Positions 9,074 to 21,285 of a DNA stretch of 64,000 nucleotides are shown in pieces. The stretch is from Salvia splendens (lineage: Eukaryota > Streptophyta > Magnoliopsida > Lamiales > Lamiaceae), in assembly GCF_004379255.2 (NCBI RefSeq), contig NC_056048.1, positions 1,612,001 through 1,676,000 on the forward strand, given 5' to 3'. Position 1 is the stretch's first letter. Every line of letters starts with the position of its first letter. Below the pieces are notes generated by a model. The model made no database searches. It had not been told where the DNA came from and worked only from the letters and a program-made list of their open reading frames with translations. A program made the position numbers and the translations under genes.

Positions 9074-11922
9074 CTACTGTCCATGGTTGCTAAAGTTGAA
9101 CCATCTATTCACAAAATCCTCGTGAAGCCGAGTTCGGCCATTCCGGGCAGCTGAAGAATAAGCAGGTCGACGAGATGCTCTAATCGACCTACCGCCTCTT
9201 CCCTGAGCCCGGGAAGCTCTAGCACCTCGGCGGCGAAGAGTCTCTTCACGAATCATTTGCCGATCTTGCTCACTCATAGTCACCGCTCCTCTGCGAACTT
9301 CAGTCCGTCCTCGTCTTGACGTCTCTGGCTGTTCCTGAGTTCGTTGCTGACTTGGAGTAGGGTTTTGAGCAAGTGAATCAGGGGTTTGAGCTGGAGTGCG
9401 ACCATCTGTTGGCGGGAAATGCCTAAGGAATCTCTCGATTGAGGGACGCCGGGAAAGAATGATGTCGTACCGAGAAGCCCAGCGCCGCAATGGTTTCACG
9501 ACTTGTTGGCAAGCCGAGCTCTCCAGCGCATTGTTCCTCCGGAGTACATGATATTCCTCCCACAGTTCGTCAACTCGTTCCTGAACTTCAGAGATGGTCA
9601 TTCCCCCGCGCCTGCAGATGAAATCCTCATACGCAGTCCTCTCAGCGACGGCAGTGTTCAGCTCGGCCTCCAGATCTTTCTTTTCGGACTCTAAGTCCTT
9701 ATTGTCGGCCTCCAGCTTCACTAAACAAGCCAAGAGTTCGTCATTCTTCATCTGGTCAGCTATGGCTTTTTTCTCAGCTTCGTCTAAAGCGGAAGAGTAC
9801 AGCCGCTTCCAGTGAAGTACCTCCAGCTCCTTAAGAGTTAAGAATACAAAGCAGCTATGTCAGTTCGGCATTTCATTTTACTGAGCAGGTAGTAAACCAC
9901 AACAGGAGTAAAAGAGAGTACGAAAAGCTATACGAAGACACAAGTGCAGAAAGAAGAATTTTTTCATTCATAAGAAAAAATTTTTTTACACAAGGAGGGC
10001 TTCAAGGCCATTTTACAACAAGGAAGAAACTAAACTAAGAGAAGGGAGACGAAATCATACTCCGCCAGCTTCGTCTCCGGCTCCTCGGTAAAGTTCAGCT
10101 TCCTTCTCCTTGTCTGCCTCAGCTTCAGCCTCGGCCTCCTTGCTCCCCCCAGCCTGCTCGGTGCCCCCATCACCGATCAGCAGCACCTCTTGCTCGGCCT
10201 GCCTGTCTCCGGTCTGCTGATCAAGCTGCTCGGTCTCACCCTCTCCGTGGAAAATTGGAGCGGGTGAAACTGGCCCTAAGGAGGCAAAGATAGCCTCCAT
10301 ATTCTCGTCCCGGTCAGCTCGGCAACTACGAACTCGGTCAGCAGAAAGCAGGACCGAGGACGAAGCAAGCTCCTCAAGGAGCGGCAGACTCTGGAGACGA
10401 GCTGCTATCTCTCGGCCGTACAACGGCAGGACGACTTCGGGCCCCTGCTCGGCATTATCGGTCATCAGTTTCAGAAGATCACCGACAAAGGCCGAAAATT
10501 GATTGCTCAGAAAGAGTTTCTCCGCGAAAGCACGGAGAACCTCCCCTTGGGCAACCACGGCGGCAGCATCCCTCCGTTTCGTCTGCTCTCGCTGGATGAC
10601 GAGCTGGTTTTTGGCAAACTGGGCTTCATCCTGGGCCGAGATCCTAGCAGCTCTGGCCTTCTCAAAGTCTGCCTTAGCCTGTTCGGCCTGGTGACGAGCA
10701 GCCGCCAACTTCCTCTGCATCTCAGCATAGTCGCTGGACGCTTTAGAGAGTTCGACTGCGACGAGCTTGCTGAGCATGCTATTCCTCTGAAAATGGAAAA
10801 AGGAAAGAGTCAACAGAGGGGCCACCAAAAAAACATAGGAAAGAAGCAAAGCCAAAGAATCAAGAAGAGAAGTTACCTCGGCAAAGTCCGTTGGCCATGC
10901 AAAAGGCTCACAGACATGCTCCGAAGGGGGCGCCAAGACGATGTCTCTCTCCGGCGCTCTTGGGGGCTTCTGGGTCTTTCCCTTCCCCTTTGCCGAAGTC
11001 GACTCCGGCTTTTTTGGATCCGAAGAAGAGGTCTTTTGCCTCTTCGGATTCTTCTCGGCATCAGGCGCCGAGCTGGTAGCCTTCTGTTTCTCCGGCTCCT
11101 TAAGCTCGGAGGATTTGCGGCTAATCTTATTTAGCATGTTCACTGCCAAAAAGCAAGAAAGCAAGGTTAGTTTTCGCCACAAAAGCAGTAAGGCACAAAA
11201 AAGAATTCCTCACCCTCGGTCTCTTCGTCCGAAGACGAGGAGTCGAACACGAAGTCGCCCTTGACGAGCTCAGACTCCAGGTACTGCTTCCTAATCATAG
11301 GAATCTTATTGAGCTCGCCCTCGAGCTCGTCCAACGGTTCTAACCGAGGATGAGGAATCACGGACTTCGGCCCTCTCCAGGGAAAGCCCGGAGCCGCTGT
11401 CCTATTATAAAAAAAGAAGCGATGTTGCCACTTTGGCCACTTGGTTTTGCAGAAGGCCCTAAAAGGCTGTAAAGGGATCAAGTAAAACCAAGATCCTTTT
11501 CTCTTAAACTGGAAAAAATTAAGGATTGCCCTCAGAGACAGATCCTTATCTAGCCTACGCAGTTCGGCAGCAAAGGCCGATAAGTGCCTCCAAGAGTTCG
11601 GAGTCACCTGACCTAAAGGGAGTTGAAAAAAATCTAGCAGCTCTACAAAGGCAGGGGGAAGAGGGAAACGAAGCCCGCATTCCAAGCCGGCTTCATAAAC
11701 GGTGGCGTAACCCTCCGGCGGCGAGTCAGCCCTATGAAGGTCGTCGGGAATCGCAACCTTCCCCCCAGGAAAAAAATATTTTTCGTGTAAGGATATCACA
11801 GTATCCTTACTCAAGATGCTGTGAAAATACTCTACGGTCTTCTCCCCGGATTCTTTCCGGCTAGAAGACCCCTTACCCCCTTTCCTACCGCTACCTGACT
11901 CAGAAGAAGAAGAAGAAGACAT
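9074..11922 (-). CDS. Antisense gene of the Tat element, four-exon model
   Basis: I model exons 11922-11214, 11142-10877, 10786-10061 and 9829-9074 (818 residues). The three introns begin GTGAGG, GTAACT and GTATGA, end TTGGCAG, TTTTCAG and CTTAAG, and keep frame. Exon 1 begins with a Ser/Glu-rich tract, then a stretch resembling the Pfam 'putative gypsy-type transposon' domain (ECGLRFPLPPAFVELLDFF...NSWRHLSAF). Exon 2 is Lys/Ser/Pro-rich, exon 3 has a long Ala/Gln-rich coiled coil and an acidic tail, exon 4 another coiled coil and an Arg-rich end. Function unknown, although Tat-lineage elements often keep such an antisense ORF. The first two introns are strong. The third is weaker because exon 3 could simply end at TGA 10055, leaving exon 4 separate. 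Confidence 0.65.
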
Positions 11923-12248
11923 GGTTCTTACTCTTTGAAAGTCTGAAGAAATTCTGAAGAAATTCTTGAAAGCGGAAGGAAATTTTTACGCAAAAGAGAG
12001 AGAATGCAGAAGAAGCAATAGCAAAAGTGTTCAAATGATGAAGAAAGGACGTATTTATCAGATTCGGAGAAGATTTCAAAATCATCGCACCGTTTCGACT
12101 CCCACCTTTTCAGGATTCAACGGCCGGATTTTACTGTCGCATTTAATGCAGTCACGCGCAAGGCACGTCCCCTGACGTCAGCCTCCCCCGTACCTTTATC
12201 CAGAATGCCGAAGTGACTCGCTTCGCCGAAGTGATTCACTTCGCTTTT

Positions 12249-12259
12249 CGGGGGGGTAG
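12249..12259 (+). promoter_or_regulatory. Polypurine tract of the Tat element
   Basis: CGGGGGGGTAG directly before the 3' LTR, the expected plus-strand primer position. Confidence 0.6.
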
Positions 12260-12895
12260 TGATGGGGTACGTACTAAACAAGCCCAATAGCAGTGACGGC
12301 CCATCAGCCCAAAGCCCAAGGAAGAGTATCAGTTCGGCATTACCAAAGAGTTCGGCCCCAGCCTACAGCTCGGTAAAAGCCGACCAATCAAGCTCTACTC
12401 TCAGATCGGCAAACGCTGCTCGGCAATAGTTCAGCAGTTCGGTCTCAGTTTTCAACCGAACTGGGAGATAGTGGACTCATGCAGAACCTCCACGACCTCC
12501 ACTACACGATCTATTTAGTGGTGGACCCATGCAGGATCTCATGACCTCCACGACATCCACGATCTAATTAGTGATGATGTAAGCCACGACCTAATTAGTG
12601 ATGATGTAAGCCACGACCTAGTTAGTGGTGATGCAAGCCACGATCTTAGTTCAATGTATAAATAGAACTTAGATCAGATAGACAGAGGAGAAAGGAGAGC
12701 TCTCTAGACATCAAATATCATATAGCAAGTCTGTATTTGTAAGCTGTAAACCAGATCAAGCAATACAATCTTGCCCGCCTTTCTTCCCGTGGACGTAGAT
12801 TTACCTCAGTAAATCGAACCACGTAATTCCTTGTGTCGTGATCTATATTTTCTTTTACCCGCATTTGTTACCATCAAAAATTCGCCAAACCATCA
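12260..12895 (+). repeat. 3' LTR of the Tat element
   Basis: 636 bp. I see no difference from the 5' LTR on a line-by-line reading. Confidence 0.93.
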
Positions 12896-13019
12896 AAGGG
12901 ATATATCGAGGATTATGAAACGATACTGGAGTTCTGTAAGCTTGATTTTGTATGTGTCCAAATTCCATTAGGATACTTGGAAAGTGCAGAAACATGCTTA
13001 GATTAGTTTTATCGATCAA
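12896..13019. repeat. Right copy of the 124-bp flanking duplication
   Basis: Same 124 bases as 5820-5943, abutting the 3' LTR with no filler. Confidence 0.85.
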
Positions 13020-13069
13020 TCATAATTGGATTACGCTAACATGTGTATATAATTTGACAGTATGATATA

Positions 13070-13322
13070 CTCCCTCCGTCCCCGAATAAGAGTCGCTAAT
13101 TTCCTTTTTTTGGGCCGTCCCCCATTAAGAGTCACTCTTCATTTTTACCATAAATGGTAGTAGGTCTCACATTCCACTAACTCACTCCACTCACATTTTA
13201 TTATAAAATCAATATAAAAAAGTGGGTCCCACATTCCACTAACTTTTTCAACCAACTTTTCTTTACATTTCTTAAAACTCGTGCCCGGACAAACAACGAC
13301 TCCTATTAGGGGACGGAGAGAG
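13070..13322. repeat. Stowaway-type MITE
   Basis: CTCCCTCCGTCCCC...GGGGACGGAGAGAG with TA flanks. Its right half is near-identical to the truncated copy at 39034-39193. Confidence 0.8.
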
Positions 13323-16300
13323 TAATATACTCTCTCCCCCGATAATCCCCAATAAAAATGAAACATTTGGTTTTTGGCACGAAATTTTATACAATGTTAT
13401 TTAGTAAGTTAATGAAGAGAAAGTAAAGTAAAAGAGAAGAAAAAGTAGAGATGATGTTATTTTTATTTTAGAAAACGATGCATTTTTAGTGGGTCAATTA
13501 AAAAAAGAAAACTTCAATTTTTAATAGAAAGAAGGGAATACCTATTTATTTTATACTACAATATTATAACAATGTAATTATTATATTTGGCATTTTCTGC
13601 GAACTACAAAGTTGGTTGTTGATATCAAATATTTACACCTTGTTACGAATTTTTCACGAGTATGATTTTCCCTTATATTGAAGTTGACGTGGTACATCTG
13701 ATTATGTAAGTGGACAAACAGACCAATATAAGAAACAATATGGCTTTTAAGAGGCATATATAGTTGCACCTTAGTTGAGTTAAAAATTTTCTTTGAAATT
13801 TCACTGGAATTCCAAATGTGGAAATTTCACCACACTGGATAAGTTCATTATTTTTGTAATTAAATTTTAAGTTCATGCAAAATATAAATTTTCAATTAAA
13901 ATTTGTGAATTCAGAGACCAATCACCCTAATATAAAAGAGCATAATATAGAAAAATACTAATTCTAATTTTTAAAAGTATAAAATGTGACACTAGAAATA
14001 ATACTAGTACTCCATAATTTAAAAATAAAAAAAAATGTGACACTTTTTGAATGGTATATCTAAAACGGTCTAAAAAGCAAAAAAGTGAAGTTGGTATTCA
14101 AGTCCATTAGCAAAATACTAAATGGGCATATTGTTTTTTTATCTAGAGAAATATAAAACTGATCTCGATCTATAATAAGTTGACTTTTTCATATTTCGTT
14201 CGTATATGCGTGCGTCACATAAATATTAATTTGACTTATTATTCGCCAAAGATGATCTAGAATTCTAAAATTCTAAAAGATGGTCTATTTTGCTCTCTTT
14301 TCTAAAATTCTCACACCATTCATCCCCAATTCCCCATCATTCTTCTATCTTATGTATCTCAGCCTATGTATTTTCTCTATTGAAGATTCCAACTCCTTCA
14401 TCCCCATCTCTCATCTCACTTCTCTCTTGTTGTCCCTCCCTGTCGCGACTTCCGACGGTCGCCATTACCCTCTAGTCCGCCGATAAAAAGAGGAAGAAGA
14501 TGCCGATTATGTGTATGTGTTAGATTTTTTTTCAGTTTGTCTGTAGGGATGGACAATTGCGCTGGTGGCTGTGGGCGGCGACCATTGGGGCGGTGGGCAG
14601 AGTTGCGTGCACAGAGGCGAGGACATCTCGTCGATTCGATTTTTATTTTAATATCATTTTTATTTGATTTCGTTAATTACTAATTTCTGAATTAATGAAA
14701 TTGGGTGATTCTCAATTATTGGGATTAATTGATGAGCTTTATTGGAATTATTTTATTGCTTCTTGATTAATAAAATTAATGGGGTTGCAATAATTAACAA
14801 AGAATTGATTTATTTTTCGTCCCTTACTAATCACTAATTCAAAGCAATTATTAATTAATTTATTCTTTAATTACTAATCACTAATTCAAAGTAATAAGTT
14901 TTAATTAATTAAAATGATTTATAATTTAATATAGGATATAAGTTTAAATTTGTACTAATTGTTCAATCTCATTAACCAAACAATACTAAAATTATCCTAG
15001 ACATAATCTAAGTAACCAAACATCAATATAAAATTTAGTAATACTAATTTAGTCCAAGACAAGGCCCATCTTATCTTATCCAATATTGAATCTCATTATT
15101 ATTTTATCTTTCCAACCGAACGGGCACGTAGTGAACACTTTATTTCTACATACATTAATTAGTTAATACTAATACCTAAGTACTAGTATAGTTTTAGATA
15201 AGTTAGAGTACTATTTAGACTAATATAACTTTAGAAGTTGATTTTATTATGAAACCAATGAGAATAAATAATAAAGCTTTAACATTGGAAAAATAATTAA
15301 ATATAAACGAATGAACTATAGAGCTTCAGGTTCATTAACCAATCGATCCACATCTATAATGTCTTAATTCAATGTTCATTGTCAAATCATGTTTTTTTTT
15401 CAGAACGATTGGTTTAAATAAAACTTTTGTGCAGGTTTAAACTACGGGAGTGCGTTAAAATGATAACTTTTCTTAAATTGTTAACTTGCTAACTCATCAA
15501 CGTAATGTATTAAAAATATCTACACGATCACATTAAAATATCAACAAATATTTGTGTTGACATTTTAATAAACTGTGTTGACATTTAAATATCAATGTCA
15601 ACATAATTTATTAAAATATCAACTTAAATTTATGTTGACATTTTAGTATTATCGTGTTGATATTTTTAATATACATTGCATTAGTGAGTTAACAAATTAA
15701 CAATTTAAGAAAAGTTAGCTATGGATCACACTCTATAAACTATATATTGAATGGTGTAAAATATGATGATTGATAATTACATTTTATTTAACACGTGCAC
15801 AAATTGACTTCATATTGTTTTGTCTTTTATATCTTCAAGCTCATTTGAATCCAAATTAAACAAACTCGTCAAATTAGACAGCCTCAAATAATTCTAACAA
15901 TTAAGAATTAAGATCAGAATATTCTAAATATAGTATTATCAGTCTGTCAATCAATTCTGACCAAGTTTTATTCAAGATTGACATGCCAAATTAACTCAAT
16001 TTTTTAAATTTACATCAACTTAAATTTACTTGAATTTTTTAAAAAAATACTACAACTATTAAACTAATTTTTCAATGATCTAAATATACAACATAGAAAA
16101 CACTTAGAAACTTGATTTTAGCTAGCTAACCATTCATTATATTATCAATGCAACCAAAGATTATTATAAAAGTCGTACATAACAAAAGTAATAAAATAGA
16201 CAAAACGATTTCAAGATTTTACGTGGCACGAAAACAACCTACAATAGAAAATTATTCGTAGAGAAATTACAAATAAATTAGGATAACAACAATGACTTAA

Positions 16301-16391
16301 CCTTATTTCTAGAGCTAATTAGGATTAAATACATAACATAACATAAAACATCACAATGGTCTTATTAATTCTTACCTAAATCTTAGATTTC
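13323..16391. other. AT-rich intergenic spacer
   Basis: No supported gene. The short open frames near 14280-14486 look like chance: they have no recognisable domain and lie in pyrimidine-rich DNA. Contains the MITE at 15447-15733. Confidence 0.6.
15447..15733. repeat. Long-TIR MITE (GAGTGCGTT family)
   Basis: The left arm GAGTGCGTTAAAATGATAAC and the right arm ending GATCACACTC pair over about 55 bases, including CTTAAATTGTTAAC and AACTCATCAACG. The interior has alternating TCAACACA/TGTTGACAT motifs. The same family recurs at 56676-56905. Confidence 0.7.
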
Positions 16392-18260
16392 TCACTCCCC
16401 TTTTTTCCACTTGGATCGCAACGGCGGAATGCTTTGTTCGTTCCTGAAGAAATTCCCGGGATCAACCATGGTCTTCACCCGTACAAGGCGATCGAAATTG
16501 TTCTTGAAATATTTCCTTCCCCAAACACTAGCTTGCCTGTAGCTCGTCTCCCCGACAACGTTGTTAACTCCAATATCGAGATCTCTGTAGTTGAGATACG
16601 CCTCCCTCGGGTTACTCGACACGTAAGGAGTCAAGTAATCCTCAATCCTCCTCGACCACCTCACGTAGCTCTCCGAATCCCGAGCACTCTCTTCTCCCCA
16701 ATTGATGAGATGCGTGATGAGGTAAAGATTGCCACCTCTATGAGGAAAAGGAATGGCGGATTCGGAGATCTCCGCCATTCTCCCGCCGTAGGGCTCCAAA
16801 AGGAACGTCAAACCATCCATGGCTTCTTCTTTGTAGAACTTTTCCCAAATCCCTTCAAAGCCCTGTTTTGGGATTGGCTTCTTCACGTAGTTTGATTTCT
16901 GTTTGGAGTAGCCTTTGGGCTGAGTTATGTTGAGCAGGATTTGCAAGTTTTGGACGGGGAAGCCGTTGATGGCGAGGGTCGATTCGACCCAGCTCGTCTC
17001 GTTGCAGTCTCCTCGCACTAGGCCGAGCTCGGGGAACGTTCTCTGCATCAGGGGAAGCAGTGTGTCGATGCCGCCGAGGTAGAGTGCGATGAACGAGGCG
17101 ACGACGGTCCGATTGGTTGGTGATTGGCCGGTGCTCGATCGGGATATCAATACATCGATGAATAACTCTTTGTCGATGCTGGGAGCTATGTATTGCCAGC
17201 GGTGGATGATTTGAGTTGCGTTTTGTTCTAGTGTTCTGTCTACCCTGAAGACAGTGACTTTTTCCAGTACATCCACTAGTCGTACCTATTTAGCTTAATT
17301 TAAACAACTATATAAGTTTCATAGACTAATCTAATTATACTAATTAGTTTAATAATGAAACTTTGACTATACACTTAAATATTAAATATTAATTGACTCA
17401 ACAATATATCTGAACGAATATATCAATATATCTGAACTTCAAATTTAAAACCGTATGACGGCCGGTCAAAGAAAAAAAAGTCAAATGCCTAAAAGGGTTT
17501 GACTATGATATTATAAAGAGTAATAATTTTAGAGAAAATTGAATAATACCTTCCAGGCAACAACTACACCAAAGCTGGCGGCACCGCCGCCTCTGATGGC
17601 CCAGAACAGATCTTCGCCCATTGATTCTCTATCGAGAATTCTGCCATTAACGTCGACTATTCTTGCATCGATCACATTATCAGCAGCCAAGCCATACTTC
17701 CTCATCAACAAGCCATAGCCTCCTCCACCGAAGTGGCCTCCGGCGCCAACTGTCAGGCAACCACCCGCCGGAAATGCAAGAACCGGGCTCTTCTCCGCGA
17801 TCCTATAATACAAAGCTCCGAGAGTCGCACCGGCTCCAACCCACGCAGTTTTGGCCGCAGCGTCGACAGTAATTTCATTTAATTTGATCAAATCAATGAC
17901 CACAAACGGGACTCGTGACACATAAGACAATCCCTCTGCGTCATGGCCTCCGCTTCGAATCCTAACTTCGAGGCCAGCCTTTTTGGCGCAGTGTATGACA
18001 GGCGGGATCTGAGATTCGTGTTCTGGGGTTATGATCACCTGCGGCTTAGGTGTAGATTCCGTGTCGAATCTAAGATTGTAGATGGTATGTTCCAATATAG
18101 AAGTGTATGATGAATTTTTTGAGGTGTAGACAACGTTGGAAATCGAAGAGTAGTTGTCGAATTTTGCGGACAGGCATTGTAGGAAGCCACCGGCGGCCGG
18201 AGCTGCCAATGAGCACGGCAAGATGAGGAGAAGAATCAAAGAAATGGTTGGAGTTTTCAT
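16392..18260 (-). CDS. BBE-like oxidase, two exons
   Basis: Exon 1 is 18260-17550 (237 codons) and exon 2 is 17285-16392. The intron, 17286-17549, runs GTATTATTC...AAATAG and lies after AWK in phase 0; joined protein 534 residues. ATG 18260 is preferred over an in-frame ATG at 18338 because TATAAATA lies at 18302-18309. Signal peptide ~1-20 (LILLLILPCSLAA). RSGGHDAEG (His106) and AGGCLTVGAGGH (Cys168) predict bicovalent FAD, and gatekeeper Val171 predicts O2 use. [12 protein letters not shown] gives the conserved Tyr. The Lys-x-Gln pair of monolignol oxidases is Leu-Ile-Thr (GNLYLITHL), so the substrate should differ; carbohydrate oxidation is possible but unproven. Sister of 19137. Confidence 0.9.
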
Positions 18261-18301
18261 GGTGTGGAGATGTGTGTTTTGTTCTTTGTTTTTTTTTGAT
18301 T

Positions 18302-18309
18302 TATTTATA
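18302..18309 (-). promoter_or_regulatory. TATA box of the 16392 gene
   Basis: TATAAATA on the minus strand, 42 bases before ATG 18260. Confidence 0.65.
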
Positions 18310-19136
18310 GATGGAGCTTTATTAAAGTAATTATGCAAGTTTGTTTGAATGTGACATCATGTTTGAAATCCTATGCTTGTCTATGAAGAACTTTTCAGGT
18401 CAAATAAAATTATACAATTATAGTTCAGTCAATTGCTATCAATAATTCATTTAAGAATAGTGCATAAACCAAAGAACTTTTCAGGTCAAATATACATTTT
18501 TTATTTTAAGCTATCGCATTAACATTAATTATTGCTACAGATGTTAATTATGTGAACGACGAAGCATAATTCAGTTAGTAAAACGTTGAAAGAAGTTTTT
18601 TCTTCCGCTATCGTTGAAAGAAAATAACATATAATCCTATTTTCAATTTGTTCTCACTTTTCAAAATAGTATAGCATGTAGTACTTGACAAATTTGGAAC
18701 TATTATAATTAAAATCAAATTTCAAATTTTAATCCCAAAAAGTAAACTGATAATTTGTCAAATTGCGTTGTGTAAAGGGGCATACGACAGTATGCGCGAA
18801 TTGAAATCTTTCGACGAAAATATTAAGTAAAAGTAAAATGGTTGAATTCTTATGAAAAACTAGAATTATATGCAAAAGGTGATACATAACGTCTAGTAGT
18901 ATTAATTAGCTATCCTTATTTCAAAGTTTGAAAGTGTAAGGTTTGAAAATGTTTAAAAGCTTGAAAATGTTTCAAGGTTTATTGTGATATGAGAATCTCC
19001 TAAATCATAGAAAATCACTAAATAAACAACACATTTACATTATCCAAGCAACACATAACTCAAATTTTACAACATCTTATTCATAATCAAACACAATATT
19101 CCCTAAATCTTTAATTTCTCAATCCCCTGCTTTCAA
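18310..19136. other. Intergenic spacer
   Basis: Promoter side of 16392 and 3' flank of 19137. AT-rich; I see no other feature. Confidence 0.6.
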
Positions 19137-20891
19137 CTAGTAATGCAACGGTGGAATGCTCTGTTCGTTTCGGAAGAAATTCCCCGGATCAACCATGGTT
19201 TTCACCCGAACAAGGCGATCAAAATTGTCCTTGAAATATCTCTTACCCCAAACACTAGCTTGCTCGTAGCTCGTCTCCCCCACAACGTTGTTAACTCCGA
19301 GATCAAGATCTCTGTAGTTGAGATACGCCTCCCTCGGATTACTCGACACGTAAGGAGTCAAGTAATCCTCAATCCTCCTCGACCACCTCAGGTAGCTCTC
19401 CGAATCCCGCGCATTCTCTTCTCCCCAATTAATGAGATGAGTGATCATGTAAAGATTCCCGCCTCTGTGGGGAAAAGGAATGGCGGATTCGGAGATCTCC
19501 GCCATTTTCCCGCCATAAGGGACGAGGACCAATAAACCCCTCATAGCTTCTTCAGCTTTGTAAAATTGTTCCCATAATTCTTCAAAGCCCTGTTGAGGAA
19601 TTGGTTCCTTCACGTAGTTTGATTTCTGTTTGGAGAACTCTTTTAGGGGCTGAGTTCTGTTGAGCAGGATTTGCAACGGTGTTTCGATGGGGCTTCCTGC
19701 GAAGGCGACGGTGAATTTGATCCAGCTCGTCTCGGTGCAGTTTTCTCGCACTAGGCCGAGCTCCGGGAAACTTTGCTGCATCAGCGGGAGCAATCTGTCG
19801 ATGCCCCCGAGGAAGAGGGCGAAGAAGAAGGCGTGGATGGTTGGATTGGTTTGTCCTGGCCCGGTGCTCGACGGATATGCCAAGATTCCAATGAACAAAT
19901 CTTCGTCGATGTTGGGAGCGATGTATTGCCAGCGGTGGATGAGTTGAGTTGCATTTTGTTCTAAAGTTCTGTTTAAGGTAAATACCGTGACCTTTTCAGG
20001 TACATCCACTAGTCGTACCTGTTTAGATTAATTTTAAAACATATATCATCATTGTAAAGGGATAGTAACTGAAATAACTATCTATGTTTTTATGAACTAT
20101 TAATTTTTAATAAAGATGCATTAAAACCTGTGTCGAACTAAATGTTCATATTCTTTGAAGACGGAGGGAGTATATAATACCTTCCAGACAACAACCACAC
20201 CAAAACTAGCAGCTCCACCTCCTCTGATGGCCCAGAACAGATCTTCGCCCATTGATTCTCTATCGAGAATTCTGCCATTAACGTCGACTATTCTTGCATC
20301 GATCACATGATCGGCAGCCAATCCATACTTCCTCTGCATTAAGCCGTAGCCTCCTCCACCGAAGTGGCCTCCGACACCAATAGTGAGACAACCACCCGCC
20401 GGAAATCCAAGAACCGGACTTTTCTCCGCGATTCTGTAATACAAAGAGCCGATTGTGGCACCGGCTTCAACCCACGCAGTTTTTTCCTCGACATCCACTG
20501 TAATTTCACTGAGATTGATCAAATCAATGACCACGAACGGGACTCGTGATACATAAGAAAGTCCCTCGAAGTCATGACCCCCGCTTCGAGTCCTGACTTC
20601 AAGGCAAGCTTCTTTAGCGCAGTGTATGATAGGCGGGATTTGGGATTCGTGTTCTGGGGTTATGATTGCCAGCGGCTTTGGTGTAGATTCTGTAGCGAAT
20701 CTAAGGTTGGAGATGGAATATTCCAAGACGGAGGCGTATGATGAATTTTTTGAGGTGTAAACAACGTTGGAAATCGAAGAGTTGTTGTCGAATTTCTCGG
20801 ACAGACATTGTAGGAAGTCGCCGGCTGCAGAGGCTGCCAATGAGCACGAAAAGATGAAAAGAAGAATCAAAGAAATAGTTGGAGATTTCAT
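19137..20891 (-). CDS. BBE-like oxidase, two exons, Ile gatekeeper
   Basis: Exon 1 is 20891-20181 (237 codons, same length as in 16392) and exon 2 is 20018-19137. The intron, 20019-20180, runs GTATTATAT...TTTAAACAG-type acceptor and carries a Stowaway end; protein 530 residues. Signal peptide ~1-20. RSGGHDFEG (His106) and AGGCLTIGVGGH (Cys168) are both present, so FAD should be bicovalent. The gatekeeper is Ile171 instead of Val. In the related pollen allergen Phl p 4, Ile at this place suppresses O2 reactivity, so this enzyme may act as a dehydrogenase with another electron acceptor. The end is short (IPPLHY). TATAAAA at 20939-20945. It and 16392 arose by tandem duplication. Confidence 0.9.
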
Positions 20892-20938
20892 GGTTTAGAC
20901 TTTAGAGATGTGTTTGTGTTCTCTGTTTTTCTTTTTGG

Positions 20939-20945
20939 TTTTATA
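20939..20945 (-). promoter_or_regulatory. TATA box of the 19137 gene
   Basis: TATAAAA on the minus strand, about 48 bases before ATG 20891. Confidence 0.55.
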
Positions 20946-21285
20946 GATGGAGCATTGGCAAAACATTGCATCAAAGCTTAATTAAACTAAGATAAGTTAT
21001 GGTCAAATTAAATTATCCAGTTCTTAATATATGGAAGAAGATTGTCTTTGTTTATATATATATAGAAAGACCAAAATATTCAGTTTGACCAAATTTTATG
21101 TACTTAAAATGTCTATGCTGATGTCCCAATCATATGCTATCAATATCACATTTAAGATAAGTACATCAGCCAAACATAGGCTTATTCGATATTCAATAAG
21201 TAATTAGTCATTTTTCATGTGATTAGTGACATATAAATTATTTTAAGGGAAGAAATTTTCATAAGGGAAGAAACCAGTGGGATGC
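20946..21285. other. Intergenic spacer
   Basis: AT-rich, with a (TA) run near 21053. Nothing else recognised. Confidence 0.6.

Larger units (their letters stand above)
5947..12895 (+). mobile_element. Non-autonomous Ty3/Gypsy Tat-lineage LTR retrotransposon
   Basis: 6,949-bp element with two 636-bp LTRs that begin TGATGG and end CCATCA and appear identical base for base. A primer-binding site (TGGCGCCGTCTGTGGG) starts at 6584, two bases after the 5' LTR. The order is Gag, a short integrase C-terminal fragment, a 39-bp tandem array, an antisense gene, then a G-rich polypurine tract before the 3' LTR. Protease, reverse transcriptase, RNase H and the integrase core are absent, so it must use enzymes from a relative. 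A downstream antisense ORF with a 'putative gypsy-type transposon' domain is typical of the Tat group. It lies between BBE-like genes 1219 and 16392. Confidence 0.9.

Noticed and set aside
14280..14486. Two overlapping ~65-codon frames with hydrophobic content
   Set aside because: Low-complexity pyrimidine-rich DNA; no homologous feature, no start context, overlapping frames equally open.
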